Positions 18,164 to 26,853 of a stretch of DNA of 64,000 bases are shown piece by piece. The notes beneath the pieces are model-generated. The model made no database searches. It was not told where the DNA came from and saw nothing but the letters and a program-made list of their open reading frames with translations. The stretch is from the NCBI RefSeq assembly GCF_007830125.1, contig NZ_VLLG01000002.1, positions 444,985-508,984 of the forward strand, in the 5' to 3' direction. This stretch comes from Chitinophaga japonensis. Its GTDB lineage: Bacteria; Bacteroidota; Bacteroidia; Chitinophagales; Chitinophagaceae. The position numbers and the translations under genes were made by a program. Position 1 is the stretch's first letter. Each line of letters opens with the position of its first letter.

Positions 18164-18174
18164 GATTTCTGCAT

Positions 18175-21100
18175 TTAAAAGTTTAACCTTAATGATCCCA
18201 GGAACTGGCGGGGCGAGGAATAGGTGGCATAAGAGATACCGCCGGTGGTGGCGCCGCCCTGTCCCTGCGCGCTGCCGCTGATAGTGGCCTCGGGGTCAAA
18301 GCTGGAGGAGGTGAAATTGAGCGGGTTCACCGCCATAAAGCCTACCGTCAGCGATTTTACCGCCTTGCCCAGCAGGCCGGGCCGCAGTGAATAATTAACA
18401 CCGATGCTGCGCACCTTGATGAAATCTGTTTTCTCCACGAACATATTGGTGAAGTTCAGCCAGTTGGTACGCTTGTTCTTGTCAATCTCCGCCTGTGGAA
18501 TGCCTTCATTGTCCGCACCGTAGTAGAAGCGGAACTGGCGGTCAAAAGAGTTGGCGTAAGCACCGCTCTGGTAATCGGCCGTGGCGTACAGGTCAAAGCG
18601 TTTGTAGCGGAAGTTCAGGCCCATGCTGCCAAACAGGTTGGGGATGGTAGTGCCCAGGTACTGCTGCGCGGTAGTGCTTTCCAGCGTGCCGTCGGCGCCG
18701 AATACGCCATAGTTGCCCCGCAGGAAACCGATCTCATACCCTTCCTGCACCACCGTCTGAATGGTGCGGGCGCTGAAGCCGTTGATGTTGAAAGGCGCTA
18801 CGCCGCCGGCGCTCTGCACTTTATTGTACAGGGTGTTTACGGATACGTTCAGGCTCAGGGTCACATCCCGCTGCTGTACAGGAATGGCGGTTGCATGAAG
18901 CTCCCATCCACGGTTCAGTATCTTGCCTACGTTGTACAACTGCGACTGCGACTGCCCGGTAGAAGGCGTAGGCGGCACATAAAACAGGGCATTGCGGGTA
19001 GTGGCATGATAGTAACCGGCGGACAACAGGAAGCGATCCTGCCAGAAGCCCAGGTCCAGGCCGCCTTCTATGGTCTGCGTTTTTTCCGGCTTCAGGTCGT
19101 CGTTGCCGGGCTGCCCGAAATAAGCCGCCTGCTCGTCCTGGTAGCCGCCAAAGGCGATGGTCCTTTCATTGGAGAAAGCGGTGGGCAGATTGCCCGCTAC
19201 GCCAAAGCTGCCCCTGATCTTGGCGGAGGATATAACGCGGGAAAGGCCCTCAAACCAGGGCTCTGCGCTGGGAATGTAGGAGATACCCGCTTTAGGGTAA
19301 TACTGCACGCCGATGTTGCTGCCGAACGCCGGGTTCCCGTCGCCTCTCAGGCCCAGGTCCAGGAACAGCTTGTTCTTAAAGCCGATGTTCTCCAACAGGT
19401 ACACGCCGTAGTTCACCACTTCAATGTAATATTCATTGCTGGTTTTGGTAGCGGCATCGCGGATGGTGCGGGCGCCGTCGCGGATGTTGTTGCCGGTATA
19501 GGCCACCTGCTGGTCTTCGTTCCGGAATAGCTGCGCACCACCGGTGGTGATAAAGGAGAAGTTGCGCACCTTGGCTTCATACTGCCCGTTCAGCTCCAGC
19601 GTAATGCCCAGGTATTTACGGTCCGCATTGGTAATGCTGCCCTGATCCTTTACCGTAGTGTTGGTGGTGAATGACAGGTATTGATTGGTTTGTATTACCT
19701 GGTTCTTCTGCACCCGGTAGTCAATACCGCCGGTAGCTTTGAACACCAGGTTCTTCAGCGGCTGGTATTTGAACACCTGGGAGGTCTGGAAGCGATTCAC
19801 CTTGATACTGTTGTCCTGCAGGCGCTCCGCTTCATGCACATAGTCTTTCATGGCCTGGAACTCCTCACCGGAGAGGGAATCTATCTTTGGATTGAAACGG
19901 GGGCCGGTAATGGCGGAAGCGCCACTCTCCGCAAACCACAATCCCGTATAACCGCCCTGGTTACCGTTACGGTTACGCTTGTAATTATTGTTCACAAAAG
20001 AGAAAGAGCTTTCATAGGTCACTTTTTGTCCCAGGCCGGCGCGGAAGCCGCTGCTGAAATCAATGCGGCGGTTGCGGTTCTGGTCAAATACCTGCACGCC
20101 CTGGCTGTTGCTGTAATTGCCGGAAAAGCTGTACCCGAAGTTGCCCTGGCCGCCGTTCAGCGCCAGGTGGTGCTTCTGGTAAAAGCCGTTCTGGAACAGC
20201 AGGTCCTTTGTACGCTTGAAGTGCAGGAAATCCGTAGTGGGCGTTTCAATGCCCATCTGCGTTTCCACGGTAATATCCGTTTTCTCGGAGCCGCCTTTTT
20301 TGGTGAAGATCTGTATCACGCCGTTGGCCGCGTCGGAGCCGTAAAGCGTGGTGGCAGCGCCGCCGTTGATGTATTCAATGCGCTCAATATTATCCAGCGG
20401 TATGTCTGCAACTGAGCTGATGGCAGCCCCCTGCGCGCTGCCGCCGCCCAGGGCGGACACGGTGTTCAGGTTGTCCATGCGCACCCCGTCCACGTAGATC
20501 ACCGGCGTGGAGTTCACGAAAGCGGAATTAACGCCTCTCGCACGGATGATGGAAGTAGCGCCGGCCTGCCCGCCGGTGAGCCTGATCTGCGCATTAGGCA
20601 GCTTGCCCTGCAGCAACTGGTCTATACGGCCGGAAGGCGCATCTTCCAGTTCCCGCGCGCTGATGCTGGCAATGTCGGTAGACAATCTTCTTTTACTGAT
20701 GTCCAGCCCCTGCCCGGTCACCACCACCTCATCCAGGCCCAGGCGATCGGCCGCCAGCGCAATATGCAGCGCCTGGCCGGCATTGGCGCGGTGAATGGTC
20801 AGCTCCTGTTTTTTAAAGCCGAGATAGTATACCACCAGCACGATCTCCTCCCGGTCCGGCGGGAAGCGCAGGGAAAATGTACCGTCTGTGCCGGTGGCCG
20901 TGCCGGAGGAAGTGCCTTTAATGCTGATGCTTACGCCCGGCAGCGCTTCACCGGAAGCCTGGTCCGTTACCTTACCGGTGATCACTACAGGCTGCAGCCA
21001 GCGCAGCTTTTCCGCAGGGCTTACCTTATTGATCAATATATACCGCTCATTCACCTGCCTGGCCACTACCGGGTAAGCACGCAGCAAGTCATTGAGCACT

Positions 21101-21390
21101 TCATCCACCGGCCGGTTGGCGCCGGTATAAGTGACCTTGCTGTTATCGGGAATATCATCCCGGTTATAGCCGATCACAAAGGACGACTGCTGCTCAATCA
21201 GCGACAATACTTCTTTGAGTGGCCTGGCTTCTACGGACAGGCTCACTTTTACTTCATGCATGGACTGCCCGGCGCTGGTAGCGGCATAGGACAGCACAGA
21301 AGAAAATAATAACAGGAAGCTCGTGATCCTCATCTTTAAAGAAAAAAGCGGTTTAAACAGGTTATAATAACCTGAGAAAATTTTTTGCAT
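18175..21390 (-). CDS. SusC-family TonB-dependent transporter with STN domain (phosphodiesterase locus)
   Basis: A 1071-residue protein from the ATG at 21390; the frame reaches a TTG at 21417, and an internal ATG at 21333 is also possible. In order it has a signal region (to about residue 43), STN domain (about 47-121), a carboxypeptidase-regulatory-like domain from VVITGKVTDQASGEALPG, a plug with DEVVVTGQG, and a beta-barrel ending FLGSLRLNF. The STN domain points to signalling through the FecR encoded upstream. An opposite-strand terminator lies directly before its start (21460-21492). Confidence 0.95.
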   Translation of the reverse strand: MQKIFSGYYNLFKPLFSLKMRITSFLLLFSSVLSYAATSAGQSMHEVKVSLSVEARPLKEVLSLIEQQSSFVIGYNRDDIPDNSKVTYTGANRPVDEVLNDLLRAYPVVARQVNERYILINKVSPAEKLRWLQPVVITGKVTDQASGEALPGVSISIKGTSSGTATGTDGTFSLRFPPDREEIVLVVYYLGFKKQELTIHRANAGQALHIALAADRLGLDEVVVTGQGLDISKRRLSTDIASISARELEDAPSGRIDQLLQGKLPNAQIRLTGGQAGATSIIRARGVNSAFVNSTPVIYVDGVRMDNLNTVSALGGGSAQGAAISSVADIPLDNIERIEYINGGAATTLYGSDAANGVIQIFTKKGGSEKTDITVETQMGIETPTTDFLHFKRTKDLLFQNGFYQKHHLALNGGQGNFGYSFSGNYSNSQGVQVFDQNRNRRIDFSSGFRAGLGQKVTYESSFSFVNNNYKRNRNGNQGGYTGLWFAESGASAITGPRFNPKIDSLSGEEFQAMKDYVHEAERLQDNSIKVNRFQTSQVFKYQPLKNLVFKATGGIDYRVQKNQVIQTNQYLSFTTNTTVKDQGSITNADRKYLGITLELNGQYEAKVRNFSFITTGGAQLFRNEDQQVAYTGNNIRDGARTIRDAATKTSNEYYIEVVNYGVYLLENIGFKNKLFLDLGLRGDGNPAFGSNIGVQYYPKAGISYIPSAEPWFEGLSRVISSAKIRGSFGVAGNLPTAFSNERTIAFGGYQDEQAAYFGQPGNDDLKPEKTQTIEGGLDLGFWQDRFLLSAGYYHATTRNALFYVPPTPSTGQSQSQLYNVGKILNRGWELHATAIPVQQRDVTLSLNVSVNTLYNKVQSAGGVAPFNINGFSARTIQTVVQEGYEIGFLRGNYGVFGADGTLESTTAQQYLGTTIPNLFGSMGLNFRYKRFDLYATADYQSGAYANSFDRQFRFYYGADNEGIPQAEIDKNKRTNWLNFTNMFVEKTDFIKVRSIGVNYSLRPGLLGKAVKSLTVGFMAVNPLNFTSSSFDPEATISGSAQGQGGATTGGISYATYSSPRQFLGSLRLNF

Positions 21391-21459
21391 CTTTGAAATG
21401 TTTTTAATGTGACCCAAATCCGTTAAAAATGCGGCCGCCTTTACCGGCGCGCCTGCTTT

Positions 21460-21492
21460 GCCGGAAGTGCTGGTACCACTTCCGGCTTTTTT
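21460..21492 (+). terminator. Intrinsic terminator on the plus strand, opposite the second susC leader
   Basis: A 10-bp perfect stem, GCCGGAAGTG / CACTTCCGGC (21460-21469 and 21477-21486), with a 7-base loop is followed by six T residues (21487-21492) on the plus strand. The flanking genes (fecR ending 21518, susC starting 21390) are both on the minus strand. It is placed like the element at 7384-7414. A CATCTTTG box at 21388-21395 could be a -7 element for a transcript of about 90 bases; no matching -33 is visible. Confidence 0.7.
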
Positions 21493-21517
21493 GCTGGCAT
21501 GTATTAATTCCCCATAG

Positions 21518-22513
21518 TTAATGTGTTTTTGCAGTGTGAATAATAACCTGGTCCGGTTGTATCGTATAGGTAATTCCTGTCAGGTCCGATAATAATTTCA
21601 ACACTTTTGGCAGGGGCTCCTGCTCAAAGCTGATCTTGTAATGCCCGTCCGTAGTGCCTTTCCCGGCAATAACGACCGGCACGTTATATTGGCGCTGCAG
21701 CTCTGCGGCTATTTCTGCGAGCGTGCTGTTATGGAAGCAGAAGCGGTTATTGCGCCAGGCGCCCAGTTGGTCCTGGCTGATGGCGCGCACGGCAACCTGC
21801 TGCGTTTGCAGGTCATAGGCCAGTTCCCGGTTGGCCGTCAATACGGCCGCCAGTACCCGCGGCGCGCCGTTTGCGGGCTGCCGCAACACTTTCACGCTGC
21901 CGCCGGCTACGGCCACCTGCCATTCCTTTTGTTCTTTGTAGGCTTTTATATTAAAGGAGGTGCCCAGCACTTCGGTGATCATTTCACCGGCGCGTATACG
22001 GAAAGGATGTTGCGGATCGGCGGCTACTTCAAAAAAGGCCTCCCCCCGCAGCTCCACCTGCCGCTCCTGCTGCCCGTAATCGCCGGCAATGGAGAGCACC
22101 GTACCGGCATTCAACCGCACTACGCTGCCATCTGCCAGCGTTACGGTCTTGCGCGCGCCCGGCGGGGCATACACCAGCCTGGCTGCCGGCGTTACTTTCG
22201 CGGGCTGCCGCAGCAGGTACAAACAGGCGCCTGCCGCCATGATCAATACCGCCGCCGCTACCGGCCGCCAGTAGCGGCGACGTGCAGGCAGCAACGGTTG
22301 TTCCGCCTGTATCTGCATCATAATGCCGGACACGATCTCCTGTCGCAACTGTTCTTTTTTACCCGGGTCGGCCAGCGCGTCCTCCTCCTGCGCAACGGAC
22401 ATGCCGGCGTACCAGCGCTCTACCTGTTGCGCTTCTTCCGGGCTGGCGCTGCCCTGTATATACCTGTTTAAAACAGCTTTGAGGTCGGCTGTTGAAAAGC
22501 GTTTCTTGAGCAT
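21518..22513 (-). CDS. FecR-family anti-sigma factor
   Basis: A 331-residue protein. The N-terminal sigma-binding helices (about 1-80, LNRYIQGSASPEEAQQVERW) are followed by a membrane segment (about 88-105, VAAAVLIMAAGACLYLL), a FecR domain (LADGSVVRLNAGTVLSI, FEVAADPQHPFRIRAGEMI) and a C-terminal DUF4974-like domain from FHNSTLAEIAAEL to IIHTAKTH. It should couple the STN-type SusC downstream to the sigma factor encoded 56 bases upstream. Confidence 0.95.
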   Translation of the reverse strand: MLKKRFSTADLKAVLNRYIQGSASPEEAQQVERWYAGMSVAQEEDALADPGKKEQLRQEIVSGIMMQIQAEQPLLPARRRYWRPVAAAVLIMAAGACLYLLRQPAKVTPAARLVYAPPGARKTVTLADGSVVRLNAGTVLSIAGDYGQQERQVELRGEAFFEVAADPQHPFRIRAGEMITEVLGTSFNIKAYKEQKEWQVAVAGGSVKVLRQPANGAPRVLAAVLTANRELAYDLQTQQVAVRAISQDQLGAWRNNRFCFHNSTLAEIAAELQRQYNVPVVIAGKGTTDGHYKISFEQEPLPKVLKLLSDLTGITYTIQPDQVIIHTAKTH

Positions 22514-22569
22514 AACGCCTTATAAATCTCCCCGGCAACAGGGAAGTACTGCAAAAGTGTGTTAAGGAA

Positions 22570-23166
22570 TTATGAAGGGTGTGTTACCAGTAGTATGAAC
22601 AGTATGGCGAAACCGTCCTTTTCATGGATGGACAAACGCAACCGCTGTAATGTAAGGGAGATATTATTTTTTACGGTTTGCTCCGATAACGACAATCGTG
22701 CGGCAATCTCTTTATTGGTCAGGTGCTGGTAGCGGCTCAGGCGGTAAGGTAGCTGCAATCGCTCGGGCAGGCGACTGAGCGCATCGTTCACGCGCTGCTC
22801 CATTTCCTTGCTCACCAGCAGCTCATGAGCGGATAGGGTTACCTCCTGCGCGAGCAGTGCATGCAACTGCGCTTCATCGCAAATGGCGGTTTTAGGACGG
22901 CCGAAATAATCGATAATGCAATAACGGGCGGCCCGGTACAGGTAAGCGCCCAGCGTGCCATTATCATCTACATACAGGTGCCCGCGGTTTTTCCAGACAG
23001 TGATGAATATTTCCTGCAGTATATCTTTAGTGTCTTCCTCGTGGCGGAGCTTTGCATGTATATGCCGGTACATGTTTTCCCAGTACCGGTTTACCAGTGT
23101 GGTAAATGCATGCTGGTTGTCCCCCCTGACCAGGTCTATCAGCCGGCTGTCTGAAAGCTTTTCCAT
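22570..23166 (-). CDS. ECF RNA polymerase sigma factor (FecI-like)
   Basis: A 198-residue sigma-70-family protein. Region 2 is at about 18-90 (HAFTTLVNRYWENMYRHIHA, DILQEIFITVWKNRGHLY) and region 4 at about 130-185 (LPERLQLPYRLSRYQHLTNK and the IAARLSLSEQTVKNNI helix-turn-helix). A hydrophobic tail follows. It is first in the locus of FecR, SusC, SusD and NPP-type enzyme and presumably turns it on. The ATG at 23166 starts MEKLSDSRLIDLV. Confidence 0.93.
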   Translation of the reverse strand: MEKLSDSRLIDLVRGDNQHAFTTLVNRYWENMYRHIHAKLRHEEDTKDILQEIFITVWKNRGHLYVDDNGTLGAYLYRAARYCIIDYFGRPKTAICDEAQLHALLAQEVTLSAHELLVSKEMEQRVNDALSRLPERLQLPYRLSRYQHLTNKEIAARLSLSEQTVKNNISLTLQRLRLSIHEKDGFAILFILLVTHPS

Positions 23167-23321
23167 ATTCGCTCACAAACTTACCCTTTGGATGTAAACT
23201 GTATATTAAATCCGGGATATGGCCAGGTTTTGAAAATTTTTCCGCCTCCCCAAAACCTGCTGACATAAGGTTGTCACTCCCCCGTTCTTTCTTTGTATCA
23301 CAAAACAAAAAACACATTATT

Positions 23322-23825
23322 ATGTCAATCTCCATTATTCAAACGCTGCAGAAAGAGCTGGAACAGGAAGCTCAAACCACCCGTAAAATGCTGGAACGCG
23401 TACCCCAGGACAAATTTGACTGGAAACCGCATCCTAAAAGCGGCACCCTGAAATGGCTGGCTACCCACGTGGCCGAATTACCGGGCTGGGTGGAAATGAC
23501 GCTCACTACAGACGGGCTGGACTTTGCCGCCAATCCCTACCAGCAGGAGCCTATCAGCAGCACGGCCGACCTGCTGGCCTATTATGAGCGCACCCTGGCC
23601 CAAGGCCGCGCCAGCCTGGAAAAAGCAACGGAGGAAGAACTGGAGAAAACATGGACCCTGCGCAATGGAGACCAGGTATTGCTTACCTGCACCAAAGCGG
23701 AAATGATACGGGTGGCTTATTGCCAGACAGTGCACCACCGCGCGCAACTGGGCGTGTACCTGCGCCTGCTGGATGTGCCCATTCCCGGCAGCTACGGCCC
23801 CAGCGCGGATGAGATGAATTTCTAG
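23322..23825 (+). CDS. DinB-family protein
   Basis: A 167-residue protein from the ATG at 23322; the frame extends upstream without family similarity. It shows the DinB four-helix pattern with three metal-binding histidines: His49 in LATHVAELPGW and His138-His139 in TVHHRAQLGVYLRLL. It also has the usual DFAANPYQQE stretch before helix 3. DinB-like proteins include metal-dependent thiol-S-transferases, but most Bacteroidota members have unknown substrates. It stands alone, with a strong terminator 8 bases after its stop. Confidence 0.92.
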   Translation: MSISIIQTLQKELEQEAQTTRKMLERVPQDKFDWKPHPKSGTLKWLATHVAELPGWVEMTLTTDGLDFAANPYQQEPISSTADLLAYYERTLAQGRASLEKATEEELEKTWTLRNGDQVLLTCTKAEMIRVAYCQTVHHRAQLGVYLRLLDVPIPGSYGPSADEMNF

Positions 23826-23833
23826 CATCCGTC

Positions 23834-23876
23834 CCATCAAAAAGCCCCGTTGCTCTGCAACGGGGCTTTTTGATGG
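23834..23876. terminator. Strong bidirectional terminator
   Basis: A perfect 20-bp inverted repeat (23834-23853 and 23857-23876) has a 3-base loop TCT. The core is AAAAAGCCCCGTTGC, so each strand ends in a GC-rich stem followed by TTTTT. It separates the plus-strand dinB gene (stop 23825) from the minus-strand lipoprotein gene (stop at 23890) and can serve both. Confidence 0.92.
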
Positions 23877-23889
23877 TTATAATGAAATC

Positions 23890-24798
23890 CTATTTTGTAC
23901 CGAACATAACGCCCATGATCTTGCCACTCAATGCAGTGCCGGCCGTTGCCGCGTCATAAACGGGCTGGCTCTCCTGTATAGCCATATCAGCGGCGCTTAC
24001 CTCGCCGGGCAATACTTTCTTAAATTCATAGACCATGGAAGACCCGCCATCCAAAAACAACACTATTTTCATGATCCCGTGGTCCTCATCCAGGTAAAAC
24101 GGGTGTATAAAATTCAGGGACCTGGGCATTTGCGCAGATGTCCACACTTCCAGCTTGCCAACACCGGGGCCGCCGCCCGGCTTTAGTGTGTAAACCGCCT
24201 TGGTACAGTTGTAGCCAGCTACCTGGGCGGTCTCACCCGTTTCCGCCCGGTCATACTTGTCCCGCTCAAATACCGTTTGCACCTGGCTTTGTCCCAGGAA
24301 GTCCTTGTCATAGCTGAAAGTGACCTGGTTCCCCTTGTCCGCCTGTGACTGCAAAAAGATCTTTCCTTTCCCGGCATTGCCTTCCAACTGGTTTTCCAGG
24401 TGGTATACCAGGCCGTCGCATTTAGCGGTGGCATTGCCTTCCCTCACAAATATCTCATTCTTCAGCAAGGGGGAGAACATGACCATCATGGCCTGTATGG
24501 GATTTCCCTTCATTACCCGGTTTATTTGCTGTGCATCTTCAGCAGTCAGTGTTTTGGAAAGCGTTGCAAACTGCTCCTGCATATTGCCCTTAGCGGGGTC
24601 TATCTTGTTTAAGACCTTGCTGAGCGGGTTATCGGGGAAATAAATGTCTACCGTTATCTTTCCTTCTCCGAACGCGGCTTTTTCAACCGTGCTTTGTGCT
24701 GTAAGCGAGTCGCTCCCGGTATTTTCACCACGGCCGGCGCTGCCTGCACAGGAAAAGATCGGTAAAAGTGTACTCAATAACAGGATGGCTTTTCTCAT
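23890..24798 (-). CDS. Predicted lipoprotein, DUF4412-like
   Basis: A 302-residue protein with a lipoprotein signal (MRKAILLLSTLLPIFSCAG, Cys17). The mature part is rich in strands: GKITVDIYFPDNP, IFVREGNATAKCDGLVYHLE, AQVAGYNCTKAVYTLKPGGG and KLEVWTSAQMP. That layout (a pairing cysteine in GYNCTKA, then EVWTS) resembles Bacteroidota DUF4412-type periplasmic lipoproteins of unknown role. It is a single gene facing dinB across a shared terminator. Confidence 0.7.
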   Translation of the reverse strand: MRKAILLLSTLLPIFSCAGSAGRGENTGSDSLTAQSTVEKAAFGEGKITVDIYFPDNPLSKVLNKIDPAKGNMQEQFATLSKTLTAEDAQQINRVMKGNPIQAMMVMFSPLLKNEIFVREGNATAKCDGLVYHLENQLEGNAGKGKIFLQSQADKGNQVTFSYDKDFLGQSQVQTVFERDKYDRAETGETAQVAGYNCTKAVYTLKPGGGPGVGKLEVWTSAQMPRSLNFIHPFYLDEDHGIMKIVLFLDGGSSMVYEFKKVLPGEVSAADMAIQESQPVYDAATAGTALSGKIMGVMFGTK

Positions 24799-24910
24799 CG
24801 ACGTATATTTTTAGTGATCGTGCAAGTATACAGGTTGCTGCCGGGAGGCCCAATACACGAAAACCAGTATTTTTTCTACCGGCTCCGGCTGTCGGTATGG
24901 CAAAAAAAGT

Positions 24911-24946
24911 CCTGCCGGGCAATAATGCCCGGCAGGAAAAACCACA
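24911..24946 (-). terminator. Intrinsic terminator after the glucuronoxylan-type SusCD pair
   Basis: Perfect 11-bp arms, CCTGCCGGGCA (24911-24921) and TGCCCGGCAGG (24926-24936), enclose a 4-base loop. A run of seven A at 24902-24908 becomes the T tract on the minus strand, 2 bases after the stem. It lies about 30 bases downstream of the susD stop at 24967. Confidence 0.85.
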
Positions 24947-24966
24947 CGTTCATAACGGTAAAAAAC

Positions 24967-26832
24967 TCAATACCCGGGGTTCTGCCAGCACGCATTGCCC
25001 TGGCAATCTCCCTCCACTACCCGGTCTATCTGCGATTGCGGGATGGGCCGCAGCGCATGAAAATCCTTGATATTAGGCCCTGCTTCCGGGTTCCACTCCT
25101 GCACCCTTCTCACCAGGGATTTGGTGCGCACCAGGTCATGCCACCTTTGCCACTCGCCATAAAACTCCCGGCTGCGCTCATCCAGGATAAAGTCCAGCGT
25201 TACCTGCTGGGGTGTGATGGTCATGGCCGCCGCCGCGGCTATATTCTGCGCTTCCGTATTGGTTTTGCGGAAAGCGGCCCGCTGCCGCACCACGTTCAGC
25301 ATGTTGGCGGCATTCACCAGGTCATTCAGCTTGAATGCCGCTTCGGCGGCCACCAGGTACACATCTGAAAAACGGTACAGCACCACCGGCCTGCTGGAAG
25401 GATCATTGAAGTTAGCGCCCCGGCTCGGGTCCATAAATTTCTTCACAACCGGGAAGTAGCTGTTGGACCATAAACTGGGCGGAATAATAATGCCTTTGAA
25501 AGGCCTTGCACCATCAAACTGCGGCGCGCCGGGCACCTCAAAATCAGGCATATAAATAGCGGTATCCACACCCGGCTGCATGGTGTAGCTGATGCCCCTG
25601 GAATTATTGGCAGCATCCGCGCTGTTGGAAATGGCGGTATTGGATATCCACACCTGCTGGAAAGTATTGTCATACCGCGAATCATTATCCCTGTCTGCAA
25701 ACGCCTGGTCCAGGAGATACCGCTTTCCTGCATGCGGCCCGGAAGCCAGCAGCGCCGTGTTAGGCCGGGTGCGTATATAGGGCCTGCCATTCACCGCATC
25801 GCGGATCATGCCGGAGGTGCCGTTGTTGACCAGCGCGCCGGACGTGGAATTGATGTAGGAATTGATGCCGCTGTTGGACGGGTAGTTCCAGATATAGAAC
25901 CAGGGCGTCAGGTTTTGCGCGGCGCCGCCGGATGCCTGTCCGCCTACAATGTACTGGCCGTACTTGGGGTCCGTGCTATGGTCGCTGACAAAGAGGGTTT
26001 CCTTCCCATAATCATTTTCAGGTTTGAAAGCGTCGCCGTAATCCTGCCACAGGTCCAGGCCATAAGCGCCTTTGTTGGCAATGATCTCCGAAGCAATGGT
26101 ATAAGCCTGCGTGAAATCCGCCTGCGAATTGGTCAGCCAGCCCCGGGTCAGGTATACTTTTGCCAGCAGGTACATGGCCACCGGCTTGCAGGCTGCCTTG
26201 CCCAGGAACGGCGCCGTCACCGTATTCGGCATATCGGCAATCGCTTCGTTCAGATCCTGGATGATCTGCTCGTACACCTGCGCCACCGGCTGCCGGGAGT
26301 CCGACTTGGTGGCTACGTCAATAAATTCCGTGTGCAGCGGCACATCCCCGAAGGTTTGCACCAGGTAAAAGTACCAGAAGGCGCGGAGGAATTTGGCCTG
26401 TGCCAGGTAAGCGCGCTTGGTAGCCTCCGGCAGCTCGGAAGGATCAATGTTCTCCCCGTATTCCAGCACGGCGTTCAGGGTATTGATATCGCGGAAAGCG
26501 ATCCCCCAGGCGGAGCCAAAGTTCGTAGAATTAAGCCCGTTATAGGTATACAACTGGATGCCGCTGGCGCTGGCCCCGGCCAGGTGCTCGTCCGTGCCGG
26601 CCACCATTTCCGCACTGAAGCCCTCGGTGCCCCACTGGCTCCGCATATCATTATACACGCCGGCAATCCCACCCAGCACGCCGGCAGGGGTAGCCAGGAA
26701 CTCGGGGAGGATGCTGGCCTGCGGATGCTCCTCCAGTATCTTGGTGCAACTGTTGCCCGTGATGGTCAAAGCAAGCAGTAAAGCGCCGCCGAATTTTATA
26801 TAGCGGGAAGTATTTATCATGCTCGGTTTCAT
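24967..26832 (-). CDS. SusD/RagB-family lipoprotein (GH67 locus)
   Basis: A 621-residue lipoprotein with lipobox GNSC (Cys29). Typical SusD features are the EEHPQASILPEFLATP segment, helices with FLRAFWYFYLVQTFGDVPL near residue 150, SDVYLVAAEAAFKLND near 505, and the C-terminal LDERSREFYGEWQRWHDLVR motif followed by LRPIPQSQID. It is cotranscribed with the susC 21 bases upstream. With the divergent GH67 enzyme and LacI regulator, it probably presents glucuronic-acid-decorated xylan fragments. Confidence 0.95.
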   Translation of the reverse strand: MKPSMINTSRYIKFGGALLLALTITGNSCTKILEEHPQASILPEFLATPAGVLGGIAGVYNDMRSQWGTEGFSAEMVAGTDEHLAGASASGIQLYTYNGLNSTNFGSAWGIAFRDINTLNAVLEYGENIDPSELPEATKRAYLAQAKFLRAFWYFYLVQTFGDVPLHTEFIDVATKSDSRQPVAQVYEQIIQDLNEAIADMPNTVTAPFLGKAACKPVAMYLLAKVYLTRGWLTNSQADFTQAYTIASEIIANKGAYGLDLWQDYGDAFKPENDYGKETLFVSDHSTDPKYGQYIVGGQASGGAAQNLTPWFYIWNYPSNSGINSYINSTSGALVNNGTSGMIRDAVNGRPYIRTRPNTALLASGPHAGKRYLLDQAFADRDNDSRYDNTFQQVWISNTAISNSADAANNSRGISYTMQPGVDTAIYMPDFEVPGAPQFDGARPFKGIIIPPSLWSNSYFPVVKKFMDPSRGANFNDPSSRPVVLYRFSDVYLVAAEAAFKLNDLVNAANMLNVVRQRAAFRKTNTEAQNIAAAAAMTITPQQVTLDFILDERSREFYGEWQRWHDLVRTKSLVRRVQEWNPEAGPNIKDFHALRPIPQSQIDRVVEGDCQGNACWQNPGY

Positions 26833-26853
26833 CTGTCAAAATATTTTATTCGT

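Noticed and set aside
23166..23185. A perfect TAnnTTTG word (TAAGTTTG on the minus strand) just before the sigma gene at 23166
   Set aside because: It would place transcription almost at the start codon, and no TTG lies at the needed distance, so it is probably chance.
23269..23310. A promoter for dinB using TTG near 23275 and TTTCTTTG near 23291
   Set aside because: The spacing is about 14 bases, too short for the Bacteroidota pattern, and the -7 box is imperfect.
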